The notes: a model not told the origin generated them from the sequence alone. A DNA stretch of 64,000 nucleotides from JAPLMW01 sp964619675 (GCA_964619675.1 CAZUEO010000009.1:1-64000), one strand, 5' to 3'. Shown: positions 34,810-43,685, numbered from the stretch's first letter. Program-made: numbers and translations.

Positions 34810-36939
34810 TTACCTGTTGAAGAAAACTCTTACAATATCATTAAATGTAATTATTACAAACAAAGCTCCTATTATGGCAAGCCCGACGTAGGTAAGCCCC
34901 TCCTGCACCTTCGCATGCACCGGCGAGCCTTTGATTTTTTCAATTATCAGCATTACAACAAGTCCTCCATCGAGTATCGGCAGCGGCAGAAAATTCATAA
35001 CTGCAAGGCAGGCGCTTATCAGGCCCATAAAATAAAAATACACCATAAATTCACGCTCTGCGATAATCCTCGAACTGGCTGCTATCATACCAACAGGCCC
35101 CATAAGACCCTTGGGGCTTATAGTGCCGAGAATAAGGCCCTTAAGCGTGATATACGTCTGCACTATAAAGACCACTGTCTTTCGGCAGCCGAGTCTTACC
35201 GCGTCAAACGGCCCCGCCGCCTTATACAGCTTCTCCAACGGTTTAAATGGAACGTTATCAGCCAGATATGACGATAGCCCGACAGCTTCATCTTTGGGCA
35301 CTTTAAATACAACCTGACCAGTCTCATCAGCCTCTGCCATACGACATTTCAGTTTTATCTGACTGCCCTTCGATGCTCTCATTACCCGGATAACATCATA
35401 AAAGTCCGAAATTTTTTCATTATTAATACTGATTATCTCTGCCCCTGTCGGAATTGCCGGCGGCTCATAGCCGTCGACTTTTATAGTCTTGGCAACAACA
35501 CTATGTTCAATATCGAGTTCAGGCAGTATCCCAATGACGAATCTATCGCCGTCCTTGACAGGCTTGACTTCTCCAGACACCCCGGCCCCGTCCCGCAGGA
35601 CCGTTATCGGCATATACTTATCACCGTATTCACCTGTTAACGTACGAAGCTCAAGAAATGTCGGGTTATTTATCTCGGCGACTTTTACGATTATATCGCC
35701 GGCCAGCAGCTCAAATTCCGGTTTGACTTCCAACTTTATAATGCCGAAACGGCCAAAAAGTATCTTCAACCTGTCCGTGAATGCAACCTTTTTTTCCGCA
35801 ATAGCGGCTATCTTTAACCTCGGCACCATTGAATAGATGCGTCCCAGATCACTGTCCGTCCGGACTTCAAAGTTTTCTGCAAGCGAAAGTGCCAGTTTAA
35901 AGCGCATCTGAACCGGCTCGGCCTGTCCCTGCCTTTGAACCTCAACAGGAATCTCTTTTTTGAGGGCGTCTTTAACAATTTCTGCAAATTGCCAGTACTG
36001 TTCAACTTTTTTGCCGTCTGCCGCTACAATTTTATCGCCGGGCTTTAAACCCATACTCTCGAATAAAACGTTAGGCTCTGAAACCTTTGCTATTTCAAGC
36101 GTAGCCGGCTTATAAATGCCAAATTCCCGAATCCCCCTGTCTGAAGCCTCAGGTTTTATTTCCACATTCTCTACCGTACCGTCTCTGCGTTCGATCTTTA
36201 ACCCGATGATTTTATTTCTGCCCGCAAGCGCCGCCGTCATTGCGACATCTGCGAAATCAACATTTGTTTTACCGTTAACGGCTATTATTTTGTCTCCCGC
36301 CTTCAGGCCCGCCTTGTCAGCAGGCATACCCGGCACAACACCGCCGACAATTGCCGGCGGCATCTTGATGCCTATCGTAAAAACCGCAATGAAAAGTGCT
36401 ATCGCCACGATGACGTTGAAGGTTACGCCTGCAACCCCAACCACTATTCTTTTCCAGACAGGCTTGTTTAAAAATGAGCGAGGGTTATCGCTCGGCTTGT
36501 CTGCACCGACATCCTCCTGCCCGAGAAGTTTTACGAAACCGCCTATCGGGAAAATCCTAAACTGATATTCCGTTTCGCCTGCTTTGCAGCGGGCGGGGAT
36601 TTTGAAACATAAAAGGCCTCGATTATCAGGGTCATTGTCTTTGACAAGAATGGTCGGCAGGATTCGCACCTGTAAAAAATTCTCCAATTTTTTAACGCCC
36701 ACAACAACCGGCCCGAACCCTATCGCAAAAGCCTCGACATTTATATCGCACAGCTTTCCAGCGATAAAATGCCCAAGCTCATGCAGAAATATCACAACAC
36801 CAAGCCCTACAAGAGCAGATATTACATTTACAGCTCTTTCTGCATCTGACCAGACCCAGCGGACAAACAGTCCCGTCAATATCACAAGGATTGCGGCGTT
36901 TATAAAGTTTCGTTCTATTACGTTTTTCTTTTCAGACAT
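34810..36939 (-). CDS. rseP: site-2 protease RseP with extra PDZ-like domains
   Basis: Intramembrane zinc metalloprotease (S2P family) that cleaves anti-sigma factors or signal-peptide remnants. It has 709 residues, against about 450 for E. coli RseP. The zinc motif HELGHF is at about 52-57 and the third ligand lies in LPLPILDGG near residue 650. Between them at least two clear PDZ domains (VVPGMPADKAGLKAGDKIIAVNG; SMGLKPGDKIVAADG) and two weaker PDZ-like units (LAGDIIVKVA; PTGAEIISINNEK) are visible. It overlaps the 3' end of dxr; the dxr-rseP order is a classic pairing. Confidence 0.9.
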   Translation of the reverse strand: MSEKKNVIERNFINAAILVILTGLFVRWVWSDAERAVNVISALVGLGVVIFLHELGHFIAGKLCDINVEAFAIGFGPVVVGVKKLENFLQVRILPTILVKDNDPDNRGLLCFKIPARCKAGETEYQFRIFPIGGFVKLLGQEDVGADKPSDNPRSFLNKPVWKRIVVGVAGVTFNVIVAIALFIAVFTIGIKMPPAIVGGVVPGMPADKAGLKAGDKIIAVNGKTNVDFADVAMTAALAGRNKIIGLKIERRDGTVENVEIKPEASDRGIREFGIYKPATLEIAKVSEPNVLFESMGLKPGDKIVAADGKKVEQYWQFAEIVKDALKKEIPVEVQRQGQAEPVQMRFKLALSLAENFEVRTDSDLGRIYSMVPRLKIAAIAEKKVAFTDRLKILFGRFGIIKLEVKPEFELLAGDIIVKVAEINNPTFLELRTLTGEYGDKYMPITVLRDGAGVSGEVKPVKDGDRFVIGILPELDIEHSVVAKTIKVDGYEPPAIPTGAEIISINNEKISDFYDVIRVMRASKGSQIKLKCRMAEADETGQVVFKVPKDEAVGLSSYLADNVPFKPLEKLYKAAGPFDAVRLGCRKTVVFIVQTYITLKGLILGTISPKGLMGPVGMIAASSRIIAEREFMVYFYFMGLISACLAVMNFLPLPILDGGLVVMLIIEKIKGSPVHAKVQEGLTYVGLAIIGALFVIITFNDIVRVFFNR

Positions 36940-38078
36940 TCCCTGACCTCATTTCTTGCCCAGTTATCGGCTGAAAGCAAATCCTTCAGCGTCGCATTTT
37001 TCTTTACTTTGTGCTTATTGAGACAATATTCAATAAGTTCGACAATATTAACAAATTTTATGTTTCCTTCCAGAAATTCTTTGACAGCCGCTTCATTGGC
37101 AGCATTAAAGACTGCCGCTGCCGTCCCGCCTGCACGTGCGGCCTCGTAACCGAGCTTCAGCGCCCTGAACACTTCCATATCCGGCTTTTCAAACGTCAGT
37201 TTCCCTGTTTGCTCCAGTTTTAGGTGCCCTGCTATTCCCTTTACCCTTTTCGGATATGTCAGAGCATATTGTATCGGCAGACACATATCCGGCGCAGACA
37301 TCTGAGCAATTATTGAACCATCGACAAACTCGACCATCGAATGCACGATTGACTCGGGGTGTACAAGGACCTCGATTTTTTCCACCGGCACATCAAACAG
37401 CCATCTCGCCTCGATTACCTCCAGTGCCTTGTTCATCATCGTTGCCGAGTCGATGGTAACTTTTTTGCCCATATTCCAGGTCGGATGCGCCAGTGCCTGC
37501 TCAACCGTTACATCTTTAATCTGCTCGGCGCTAAAGCCCCGCAGCGGCCCCCCGCTTGCCGTCAGGATGATTCTGTTTACTTCTCCTGCCTCTCCCGACC
37601 GCATAGCCTGAAAAATTGCCGAATGTTCGCTGTCAACCGGCAGCAGCCTGGCGTTATTTTCACGCGCAATTTTTGTCAAAAGTTCGCCTGCGACAACCAG
37701 CGGCTCTTTATTGGCGATGGCAATAGTTTTGCCTGCCTGTGCAGCCGACAAAACGGCCTCGAGCCCCGCTGCACCCACAATCGCCGCTATCACTATATCA
37801 ACATCTCTATCTGATGCCGCAGCGCAGAGCCCCTTCTCGCCCGTGAGAATCTCAGTATTGACGCCCTGCAGCAAAGCCTTCAATTCGTCAAGTTTCCCGG
37901 TATTGGCAACTACTGCCATTTTCGGCCCAAATTTCCTGACCTGCTCGGCAAGCAGCTTAACGTTACTACCCGCAGTAAGTGCGACAGCTTCGTAATCGCT
38001 GCCGAGCGATTCTATAACTCGCAGGGCATTTGTGCCGATTGAGCCTGTCGAACCAAGTATTGCTATTCTCTTGGCCAT
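36918..38078 (-). CDS. dxr: 1-deoxy-D-xylulose 5-phosphate reductoisomerase
   Basis: NADPH-dependent second enzyme of the MEP isoprenoid pathway. It has 386 residues. The NADPH loop is LGSTGSIGTNALRVIE (about 7-22). ANKEPLVVAGELL, LPVDSEHSAIFQ (metal-binding), SGGPLRG and TWNMGKKVTIDSATMMNKALEVIEA are diagnostic. Its last 22 bases overlap the rseP start and it begins one base after the PocR-AraC gene ends. ispF of the same pathway is at 9074-9586. Confidence 0.97.
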   Translation of the reverse strand: MAKRIAILGSTGSIGTNALRVIESLGSDYEAVALTAGSNVKLLAEQVRKFGPKMAVVANTGKLDELKALLQGVNTEILTGEKGLCAAASDRDVDIVIAAIVGAAGLEAVLSAAQAGKTIAIANKEPLVVAGELLTKIARENNARLLPVDSEHSAIFQAMRSGEAGEVNRIILTASGGPLRGFSAEQIKDVTVEQALAHPTWNMGKKVTIDSATMMNKALEVIEARWLFDVPVEKIEVLVHPESIVHSMVEFVDGSIIAQMSAPDMCLPIQYALTYPKRVKGIAGHLKLEQTGKLTFEKPDMEVFRALKLGYEAARAGGTAAAVFNAANEAAVKEFLEGNIKFVNIVELIEYCLNKHKVKKNATLKDLLSADNWARNEVRECLKRKT

Positions 38079-39341
38079 TTATTTCCTTCTGTTCATTTCC
38101 CGAAACTGCCTGGGCGTAACTCCGACAAGTTCCTTGAACGTCTGCGTAAAATAACTCTGATTATTATAGCCCGTTTCGAAACATATTTCAGTACAGTTTT
38201 TATTTGTGGATATTAAAAGTTCTTTTGCAAATTCAATGCGGGCATTTGTCAGGTAATCTACAATAGTAGCCCCTGCCTGCTCCCTGAAGACATGGCTTAA
38301 TCTCGAAACGCTCAAATGAGCTGCTTTCGCGATATCCTTAAGGGTCATCTGCTCGCAGAAATGTGCCTTGATATATTCGATTGCAGGCCTGATTTGTAAA
38401 ACTCTTTTACTGTCCTGCGCCGAATAAACCAGCTCGATAAAATCGTCGAGTGCGCTGCCTATCCAGACGCACAAATCCTGCTGATTGTCGATTTGCATTG
38501 CTTTATTCATATATTCGAGATTTTTTTTGAGCAGGAAATTCGCATCGACCCCGCCTTCTACGGCGCTTCTGCTCAGAACGCTCAGAAGCTCGAGCATTCT
38601 TGCCCTCAGAACTGCCAAATCGCCGGGGTCTTTCAGCATAATACTTGCCAGAATCATATTAAGAATTTGCCTTGCCCCGATTCGGTCGCCGATTCTGACC
38701 TTGCTCATAAGCTGTTTTTCAGCCTCTATCGGGTACTGGCCCGCACCGCTTTCTTCCTTATGCTCGCGGATAAACTCGCCGATTTCAGACTGCTGCTGAC
38801 TCCTCTGCTTTCGCCACTGAATAACATAAGGGTCCAGGCCTGTCGTCTCATACAGCAGCACCAACATAAATTCAGCAGCCTGATGAATCTTCCTTGCCGC
38901 GATAACCGGCAATTTCCTTATCGCCCGAACTATCTTCTCCTCGTCTATATGTGTCGGCCCCAGCCGTTTACTAATATCTTCAATCAGCACCGTATCCGGC
39001 GCATCCTGCAGGCACTTGCCGAAAAATATTCCGCCTAAAGGTTTATCCTTATCCATTGCAGGCACACAAGCCAGTGCAATTCCCGCATGGCAGATAGTAA
39101 TATATGGCTGGCCGGTGCTGAAAGCTGCTCTGACGCTTCTCAACCTTTCCTGCCGGCAGCGTTTCCGGCCGACAGGGCTGTTTTGAACGATTCTGCAAAA
39201 TTCCGGCCGGCAGTTTTTACCGCAAAAGCGCACAATCTCTTTGCCGCGTGCATCCGTAACTTCGATAGCCATACCGAACTTATTGCGGAAAACGGCCTCT
39301 GCTTTCGCAAAATCTTTTTCTGTAAATAGTGTTCTTTTCAT
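38079..39341 (-). CDS. AraC-family regulator with PocR sensory domain
   Basis: A 420-residue one-component regulator. Residues ~8-165 match the PocR ligand-binding domain, with a Cys-rich stretch (FCGKNCRPEFCRIVQ, about 33-47; RKRCRQERLR; ITICHAGIALACVPA) that could bind a metal or small ligand. The last ~100 residues are a two-HTH AraC domain (MTLKDIAKAAHLSVSRLSHVF; TEICFETGYNNQSYFTQTFK). The ligand is unknown; PocR relatives respond to propanediol-type compounds. It directly precedes dxr-rseP, but that may be coincidental. Confidence 0.88.
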   Translation of the reverse strand: MKRTLFTEKDFAKAEAVFRNKFGMAIEVTDARGKEIVRFCGKNCRPEFCRIVQNSPVGRKRCRQERLRSVRAAFSTGQPYITICHAGIALACVPAMDKDKPLGGIFFGKCLQDAPDTVLIEDISKRLGPTHIDEEKIVRAIRKLPVIAARKIHQAAEFMLVLLYETTGLDPYVIQWRKQRSQQQSEIGEFIREHKEESGAGQYPIEAEKQLMSKVRIGDRIGARQILNMILASIMLKDPGDLAVLRARMLELLSVLSRSAVEGGVDANFLLKKNLEYMNKAMQIDNQQDLCVWIGSALDDFIELVYSAQDSKRVLQIRPAIEYIKAHFCEQMTLKDIAKAAHLSVSRLSHVFREQAGATIVDYLTNARIEFAKELLISTNKNCTEICFETGYNNQSYFTQTFKELVGVTPRQFREMNRRK

Positions 39342-39377
39342 CTGTTAATAAAAAACGGCTATAACTCTTGTCGGCCA

Positions 39378-39420
39378 ATTATACGCTAAAAAAATAAATT
39401 TTAGCACTATTTTGCTAAAA
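39378..39420 (-). promoter_or_regulatory. candidate promoter and operator of the PocR-AraC gene
   Basis: On the minus strand a TATAAT (plus 39378-39383) lies about 37 bases before the ATG at 39341. Just upstream, a perfect eight-base inverted repeat TTTTAGCA / TGCTAAAA (plus 39399-39406 and 39413-39420) covers the -35 region and could bind the AraC-type protein itself. No good -35 is seen, as expected for an activator-dependent promoter. Confidence 0.4.
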
Positions 39421-39577
39421 ATTCCGTAAGTATTTGATTTTAAAAGTCTTATATAAGTAAAATTTTCACTTTTTAGAGTTTTCTTATACTTGTAAAAGGC
39501 TGAATTTTTGCATATAACTACTTTTATTAAATTGGGTTACTACAGATTGTAGGATGGGCTTTGCCCATACGGCTTTC

Positions 39578-39612
39578 TGATAACCGATAACTGTAAACTG
39601 ATAACTGATAAT
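39578..39612 (+). repeat. GATAAC-type degenerate tandem repeat
   Basis: Four imperfect copies of a GATAACYGATAACTG-like unit run up to the ATG of the next gene. Related stretches occur at about 43795-43850 and 46262-46300. They look like members of one dispersed intergenic repeat. Confidence 0.5.
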
Positions 39613-39613
39613 T

Positions 39614-40711
39614 ATGAAACCACTTTATATCAGCGCCACCGGCCAGGACAGCGGCAAGACCAGCGTAATATGCGGCCTGATTCAGTATTTACGCCAGCAT
39701 GGCCATAACCCCGGTTATTTCAAGCCTGTCGGCCAGCGTTACGTCCAGTACGAAGGCCACAACATTGACGAGGATGCCGTCCTTGCTCACCAGGCCTTTG
39801 GATTTGATGACCGCCCTTCTGATATGAGCCCCATAGCGGTCGCGGAAGGTTTTACAACCCAGTTTATTTTAAAGCCCGATGTTTCAGCCCTCGAAAAACG
39901 GATAATGGAAAGTTTTCAAAAGCTCAGGGAAAAACATTCGATGCTCATCGTGGAAGGCACAGGCCACGCAGGCGTTGGAAGCTGTTTTGGCCTGTCGAAC
40001 GCCCGCGTCGCGCAAATGCTCGGTGCAAATGTCGTCATAGTCTCATCAGGCGGCATTGGCAGGCCGATTGATGAAATCTCAATGTCGCTCGCCTTGTTTA
40101 AGGAATACAAGATTAACGTCATTGGCGTAATCCTGAACAAAATTTATCCGCACAAATACGAAAAAATCCGTGCTATTGCCCCCAAAGGGCTGCAGCTAAT
40201 CGGCACAAAGCTGGTTGGCAATATTCTTTACGACTCATCGCTGTCGTTTTTCACTGTCGGCCAGGTAGCCGAGGAGTTTAACTACGATGTGCTGTGCGGC
40301 AGGCAATCGCTTTCCAACAAAATCGGCCATACCGTCATTGCCGCGATGGAGCCGCAGAATGCATTGCATTATATCGAAAAAAACACCCTTATAATCACGC
40401 CTGGCGACCGCATTGACAACATATTGCTTACTTTGGCCTTGTCCGACTCGGCCGATTTTCATGATAAGATATGCAGCGGCGGCCTTATACTCACTGGCGG
40501 CTTAAAGCCCGATTCAACAATTCTGTCGCTTCTTTTAAAGAGCAGTATTCCGGTCCTTCTTACGGATGAGGATACTTTTACTGTTACAGCCAAGATGAAG
40601 GATTTGCATTTTAAGATTCGTTCTGACGATGTCGATAAAATCGCCCGCACTCACGAGCTTTTGCGCGACAACGTCGATGTCGATGTTATTCTTCAGAACT
40701 TATCTGCCTAA
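39614..40711 (+). CDS. BioD-like / DRTGG-domain P-loop ATPase
   Basis: A 365-residue protein resembling the N-terminal part of long phosphotransacetylases (COG0857). The BioD/cobyrinate-synthase-like P-loop is SATGQDSGKTSVICGL (about 7-22), and MLIVEGTGHAGVGSCF (about 112) is the Walker B region. The DRTGG domain follows (about 210-315), and a late LKPDSTILSLLLKSSIPVLLTDEDTF closes it. No phosphotransacetylase catalytic domain is present. Its role may be nucleotide-dependent regulation; unproven. It is transcribed divergently from the PocR regulator. Confidence 0.75.
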   Translation: MKPLYISATGQDSGKTSVICGLIQYLRQHGHNPGYFKPVGQRYVQYEGHNIDEDAVLAHQAFGFDDRPSDMSPIAVAEGFTTQFILKPDVSALEKRIMESFQKLREKHSMLIVEGTGHAGVGSCFGLSNARVAQMLGANVVIVSSGGIGRPIDEISMSLALFKEYKINVIGVILNKIYPHKYEKIRAIAPKGLQLIGTKLVGNILYDSSLSFFTVGQVAEEFNYDVLCGRQSLSNKIGHTVIAAMEPQNALHYIEKNTLIITPGDRIDNILLTLALSDSADFHDKICSGGLILTGGLKPDSTILSLLLKSSIPVLLTDEDTFTVTAKMKDLHFKIRSDDVDKIARTHELLRDNVDVDVILQNLSA

Positions 40712-40719
40712 GTGGTTAG

Positions 40720-40740
40720 CCTGCACCCCCGCGGTGCAGG
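40720..40740 (+). terminator. hairpin after the DRTGG gene
   Basis: A perfect eight-base stem, CCTGCACC / GGTGCAGG, with a five-base loop starts nine bases after the stop. Only a weak T stretch follows, so it may be a factor-dependent terminator or a repeat hairpin. Confidence 0.4.
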
Positions 40741-40907
40741 GTTATTAAACAACGGTTAGCCCTGCCAACATTTATCCGCCTGCGGTGGATGGTGGGGCTT
40801 GTTTCAAATTTCGACTTTCTATTCCCCCTTCCGGGGGGTGTCGTTTTCACTTGGGAAACTTCTTTGTGCAGACGGGGGGAATTAAAAACATTTGTTCCCC
40901 TAACTCG

Positions 40908-41939
40908 TCAGGAAACCTTGTCATCCTTATTATCAGTATTCTCCTTTTTCTTTTCGTCTGAAAATTTTCCCGCTGGCCCGCCTGCTGTGAACATTATTGC
41001 GAACCGCGTAACTAATGCACCCAAAAGAAGATATCCCAAAATCGCCTGCAACGCTATGAGTATATGCCCCCATATACTCTGTGCCTTCGCATACATATCA
41101 CTAAAACCCAGCGTCATCGTAATTATGGAAAAGTAAAGCGCCCGCAAAGGCACTATCCAACACGGCACTTGAACACCGTTCCTATCCACAAATAAATTAT
41201 CAATAATCCCTGTCGGTGATATCAGCCCCCAAAGATAGTAGATAATCGAAAAGATAAACACCAAAGATAAGAAAACTTTTACTATTCTTTTCTCAGATAA
41301 ACCATAGTCACTCATCCACCAAAAAGTCTTAAAACCCCATTTTAATTTCGAATGCTCCTTATACCAATCCTCCCAGTTCATCCGTCTTATATTATATTTC
41401 AGAAGCTGTTTTGTAGCTGGGTCAATTCTAATACTATCCAGTCCGACACCACTAAAATCAGTAAATCTACAATCTTTGTTATATCGATTAACTTTAAGTT
41501 CCCACAGATACGCCCCTTCCAGATGTGCAGAGAATAAATCCGCACCCTCCAAATGGGCATCGGCTAAGTCGGCACCTTCCAAGTGAGCAAACTTTAACGT
41601 AGATTTTTCAAGATGGCAACCCATAAGGCTTGCGCCTTCTAAATGCGCCCAGCCCAAATTTGCACCACGTAAATACACATCACTTTTACCTTTTCGCGAA
41701 GTATCAACAGTATCATCATCATTTAAAAAATCGACACCGCTGCAGTTTAAGTGTACATCTTTTAGGTAACACTCACCAAGAGCAGCCCCCTCTAAAAGAA
41801 TATCTTCATATTCATTTTTTTCTCTCCACTCATTCCATTCGGCCATATCTTTTTTGTCGGAGCATTTTTTAAGCAGGTCGTATTGTTCTTGGCTGAATCT
41901 TGTTGGCTGATTTTCATTTTGGTTATTTTCTTCGCTCAT
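40908..41939 (-). CDS. pentapeptide-repeat protein fused to a two-helix ion channel
   Basis: A 343-residue protein. Residues ~48-160 are pentapeptide repeats (GANLGWAHLEGASLMGCHLE, AHLEGADLADAHLEGADLFS), forming a right-handed beta-helix. The C-terminal part is a two-helix K+-channel-like module: TM1 at about 223-245, a pore loop with ITMTLGFSDMY (about 290) and TM2 at about 300-325. The filter reads TLGFSD where K+ channels have TVGYGD, so selectivity may differ. The tail is highly charged (DEKKKENTDNKDDK). It follows the small gene 41936-42328 with an ATGA overlap, forming a two-gene unit. Confidence 0.8.
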   Translation of the reverse strand: MSEENNQNENQPTRFSQEQYDLLKKCSDKKDMAEWNEWREKNEYEDILLEGAALGECYLKDVHLNCSGVDFLNDDDTVDTSRKGKSDVYLRGANLGWAHLEGASLMGCHLEKSTLKFAHLEGADLADAHLEGADLFSAHLEGAYLWELKVNRYNKDCRFTDFSGVGLDSIRIDPATKQLLKYNIRRMNWEDWYKEHSKLKWGFKTFWWMSDYGLSEKRIVKVFLSLVFIFSIIYYLWGLISPTGIIDNLFVDRNGVQVPCWIVPLRALYFSIITMTLGFSDMYAKAQSIWGHILIALQAILGYLLLGALVTRFAIMFTAGGPAGKFSDEKKKENTDNKDDKVS

Positions 41940-42328
41940 TTTTGTCCCTGTTTACCTGTTAAATCTATCAAATTTATAACCGCAGGTATGTTGATATTTA
42001 TTTCACTGCACCAGCGAACCCAGATTGGCACATAACCTTTGTTATATGCGTGAAGGAGTTTTTTCAAGGACCACTTTTTGTTGCTGCTGTCAATCTCTAT
42101 CGCGTATTGCTTTCCATCAGAGCTTTTAATTATCATATCTACAAGCCCTTTGTGTCCATCTGCTTTTCTTCTTAATCCCAAAAACACTTCTTTTTCGCAT
42201 TCAAGTCTCTGCTCACGGACAAAGTTTTCTATTGATGAAGTGATATTTTCTGTACCTCCGTTTCTGTTGCCCCTGCCGTATGAATTTAAATCAGTTTTCT
42301 TTAAACAATGCTCAAGCAAATCTATCAT
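41936..42328 (-). CDS. small uncharacterised protein, possible PD-(D/E)XK-like fold
   Basis: A 130-residue protein that I cannot assign to a named family. The stretch EKEVFLGLRRKADGHKGLVDMIIKS...QYAIEIDSSNKKWSLKKLLHA has the layout of a restriction-endonuclease-like core: an N-terminal Glu, then VDM, then EID about 15 residues later and a Lys. It ends with a strand-rich VPIWVRWCSEI. Nuclease activity is only a guess. It is the first gene of a coupled pair with the pentapeptide-channel gene. Confidence 0.55.
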   Translation of the reverse strand: MIDLLEHCLKKTDLNSYGRGNRNGGTENITSSIENFVREQRLECEKEVFLGLRRKADGHKGLVDMIIKSSDGKQYAIEIDSSNKKWSLKKLLHAYNKGYVPIWVRWCSEININIPAVINLIDLTGKQGQK

Positions 42329-42831
42329 TTTTATTTTTTTACCTTAATTTTTAATTCTCTTCTGTATCCTGTATTCTGAATTCTTATTTCATTTTCCCTC
42401 TACCTGCTCTTTTTGTCAACAAATACGTTGCGATGTTTAAAAAGCCTCTTTTTGACCCGTAAAAACAGCGTTTTTATTTCTACTCTGTGTCCGGAGTTTA
42501 CCCCGCCTGCCCTGTGAAGTGTCGCAACTACTTTATCGGGGTGAGATGTCGCACTTATCTCATCGGGGTGTTTCTTCGGTTCGGAGCCTGCCCCTGCGAA
42601 AGCAGGGGTGGTTAAAAATCTCCGCCGCAGGCGGCTCATACAACTAGCGACTAACAACCAGCGACTAATTATCGCAGCCCTCGGCCGGCAACTGCAATTT
42701 TCCTTGTCCCGCATCTATTAGGCTCCTGCCGTGAATAGGTGCGGGATTTCTCCGCCTTTGGCGAATCCGCGGTTAATTTTTGATTTTTAAACTGTGGTTT
42801 TGGGCTTTTAGCTTTAACTTTTAAGTTCCAT

Positions 42832-42902
42832 TGCTCTCTGCATCTTTGATTGATAATTATCAACTATCATCTTTAGGTTCAATTTTTGATTTTTAATATG
42901 TC
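42832..42902 (+). repeat. 71-bp direct repeat, copy 1
   Basis: Identical over 71 bases to 43101-43171. It contains the palindrome TTGATAATTATCAA, whose related copies also lie at about 42983-43005 and (diverged) 43636. Confidence 0.85.
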
Positions 42903-42939
42903 ATTTTGCATTTTAATTTTTGATTTTTGATATTCTTTA
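42899..42939 (+). repeat. 41-bp direct repeat, copy 1
   Basis: T-rich 41-base sequence identical to 43686-43726. In both places it is followed closely by the ACTAACGACCAGCGACTA-type repeat, so the two form a composite unit. Confidence 0.75.
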
Positions 42940-43100
42940 ATAGCGACTAACGACCAGCGACTAACGACTGACTTTCTTGCCTTTGATTGATAATTATCAA
43001 CTATCGCTTTTTTTAAAAAATCCGCCGCATGGCGTAAGCCATCCCATAGGGAGGCGGCTCCACAAATCTTCAATCTACAATCTTCATTCTTCAATTCTGC

Positions 43101-43171
43101 TGCTCTCTGCATCTTTGATTGATAATTATCAACTATCATCTTTAGGTTCAATTTTTGATTTTTAATATGTC
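43101..43171 (+). repeat. 71-bp direct repeat, copy 2
   Basis: Perfect copy of 42832-42902, 269 bases downstream in the same orientation. Recombination between the two would delete the intervening block. Confidence 0.85.
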
Positions 43172-43276
43172 GTTTTTATATTTTATTTTTTAGTTTTTAT
43201 TTTATTACTACTCCTTTGCTTGACACTTGCCTGCCTTAGGCGGGTATCATTCTTCGCCTCAATTATAAATTCCTCA

Positions 43277-43320
43277 GCCACTATACTTGTATGCAGTATA
43301 CTGCAATGCAGCATAGTGGC
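43277..43320. repeat. 44-base imperfect palindrome (REP/MITE-like hairpin)
   Basis: The ends GCCACTAT and ATAGTGGC are perfectly complementary, and the centre TGCAGTATACTGCA is a 14-base perfect palindrome. A few mismatches lie between. No gene overlaps it. Confidence 0.6.
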
Positions 43321-43356
43321 AACGTTCATTTGCTTTAGGGCATAACTGCGCAGCAG

Positions 43357-43482
43357 ATTGCTTCAACTTTGACGATTTTGTCGGCAAAGATTCGGATTTG
43401 AAATCCTGCGGGCAAACTCGTTTGCTAAGCAGGTTGATAATCTGAATTTAAGCTACCCTTAGGGTTGTTTAGTTGAAGCAAT
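43357..43482. other. candidate structured RNA or mobile palindromic element
   Basis: A perfect 12-base closing helix, ATTGCTTCAACT (43357-43368) with AGTTGAAGCAAT (43471-43482), encloses several possible hairpins: GCAAAC-TC-GTTTGC inside CCTGC...GCAGG, AGATT...AATCT, and ACCC-TTA-GGGT. The pattern is that of a multi-branched fold. Strand and identity are unknown; no known RNA class is recognised. Confidence 0.35.
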
Positions 43483-43685
43483 ACTCTGTGTGTTCTGTGA
43501 GCTCTGTGACTAAATTGATTTATTCTTCGTGTCCTTCGTGAGCTTCGTGGTGAAAAAATATGAGAACAAGGTCTCGGCTATTGGCCGAACTCCACAAATT
43601 TTGAATTTTAAACTTTCGTTTCTCCCTGTCTTTGCTTGATAGTTATCAACTATTATTTTTTGTCCGCAATTTTTGAATTTTGATT

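Noticed and set aside
42832..43171. CRISPR array
   Set aside because: Only two long copies, irregular spacing, repeat far longer than CRISPR repeats, and no cas gene in the window.
43357..43482. Integron attC site
   Set aside because: The ends do not carry the RYYYAAC / GTTRRRY core pair, there is no integrase, and no adjacent cassette gene.
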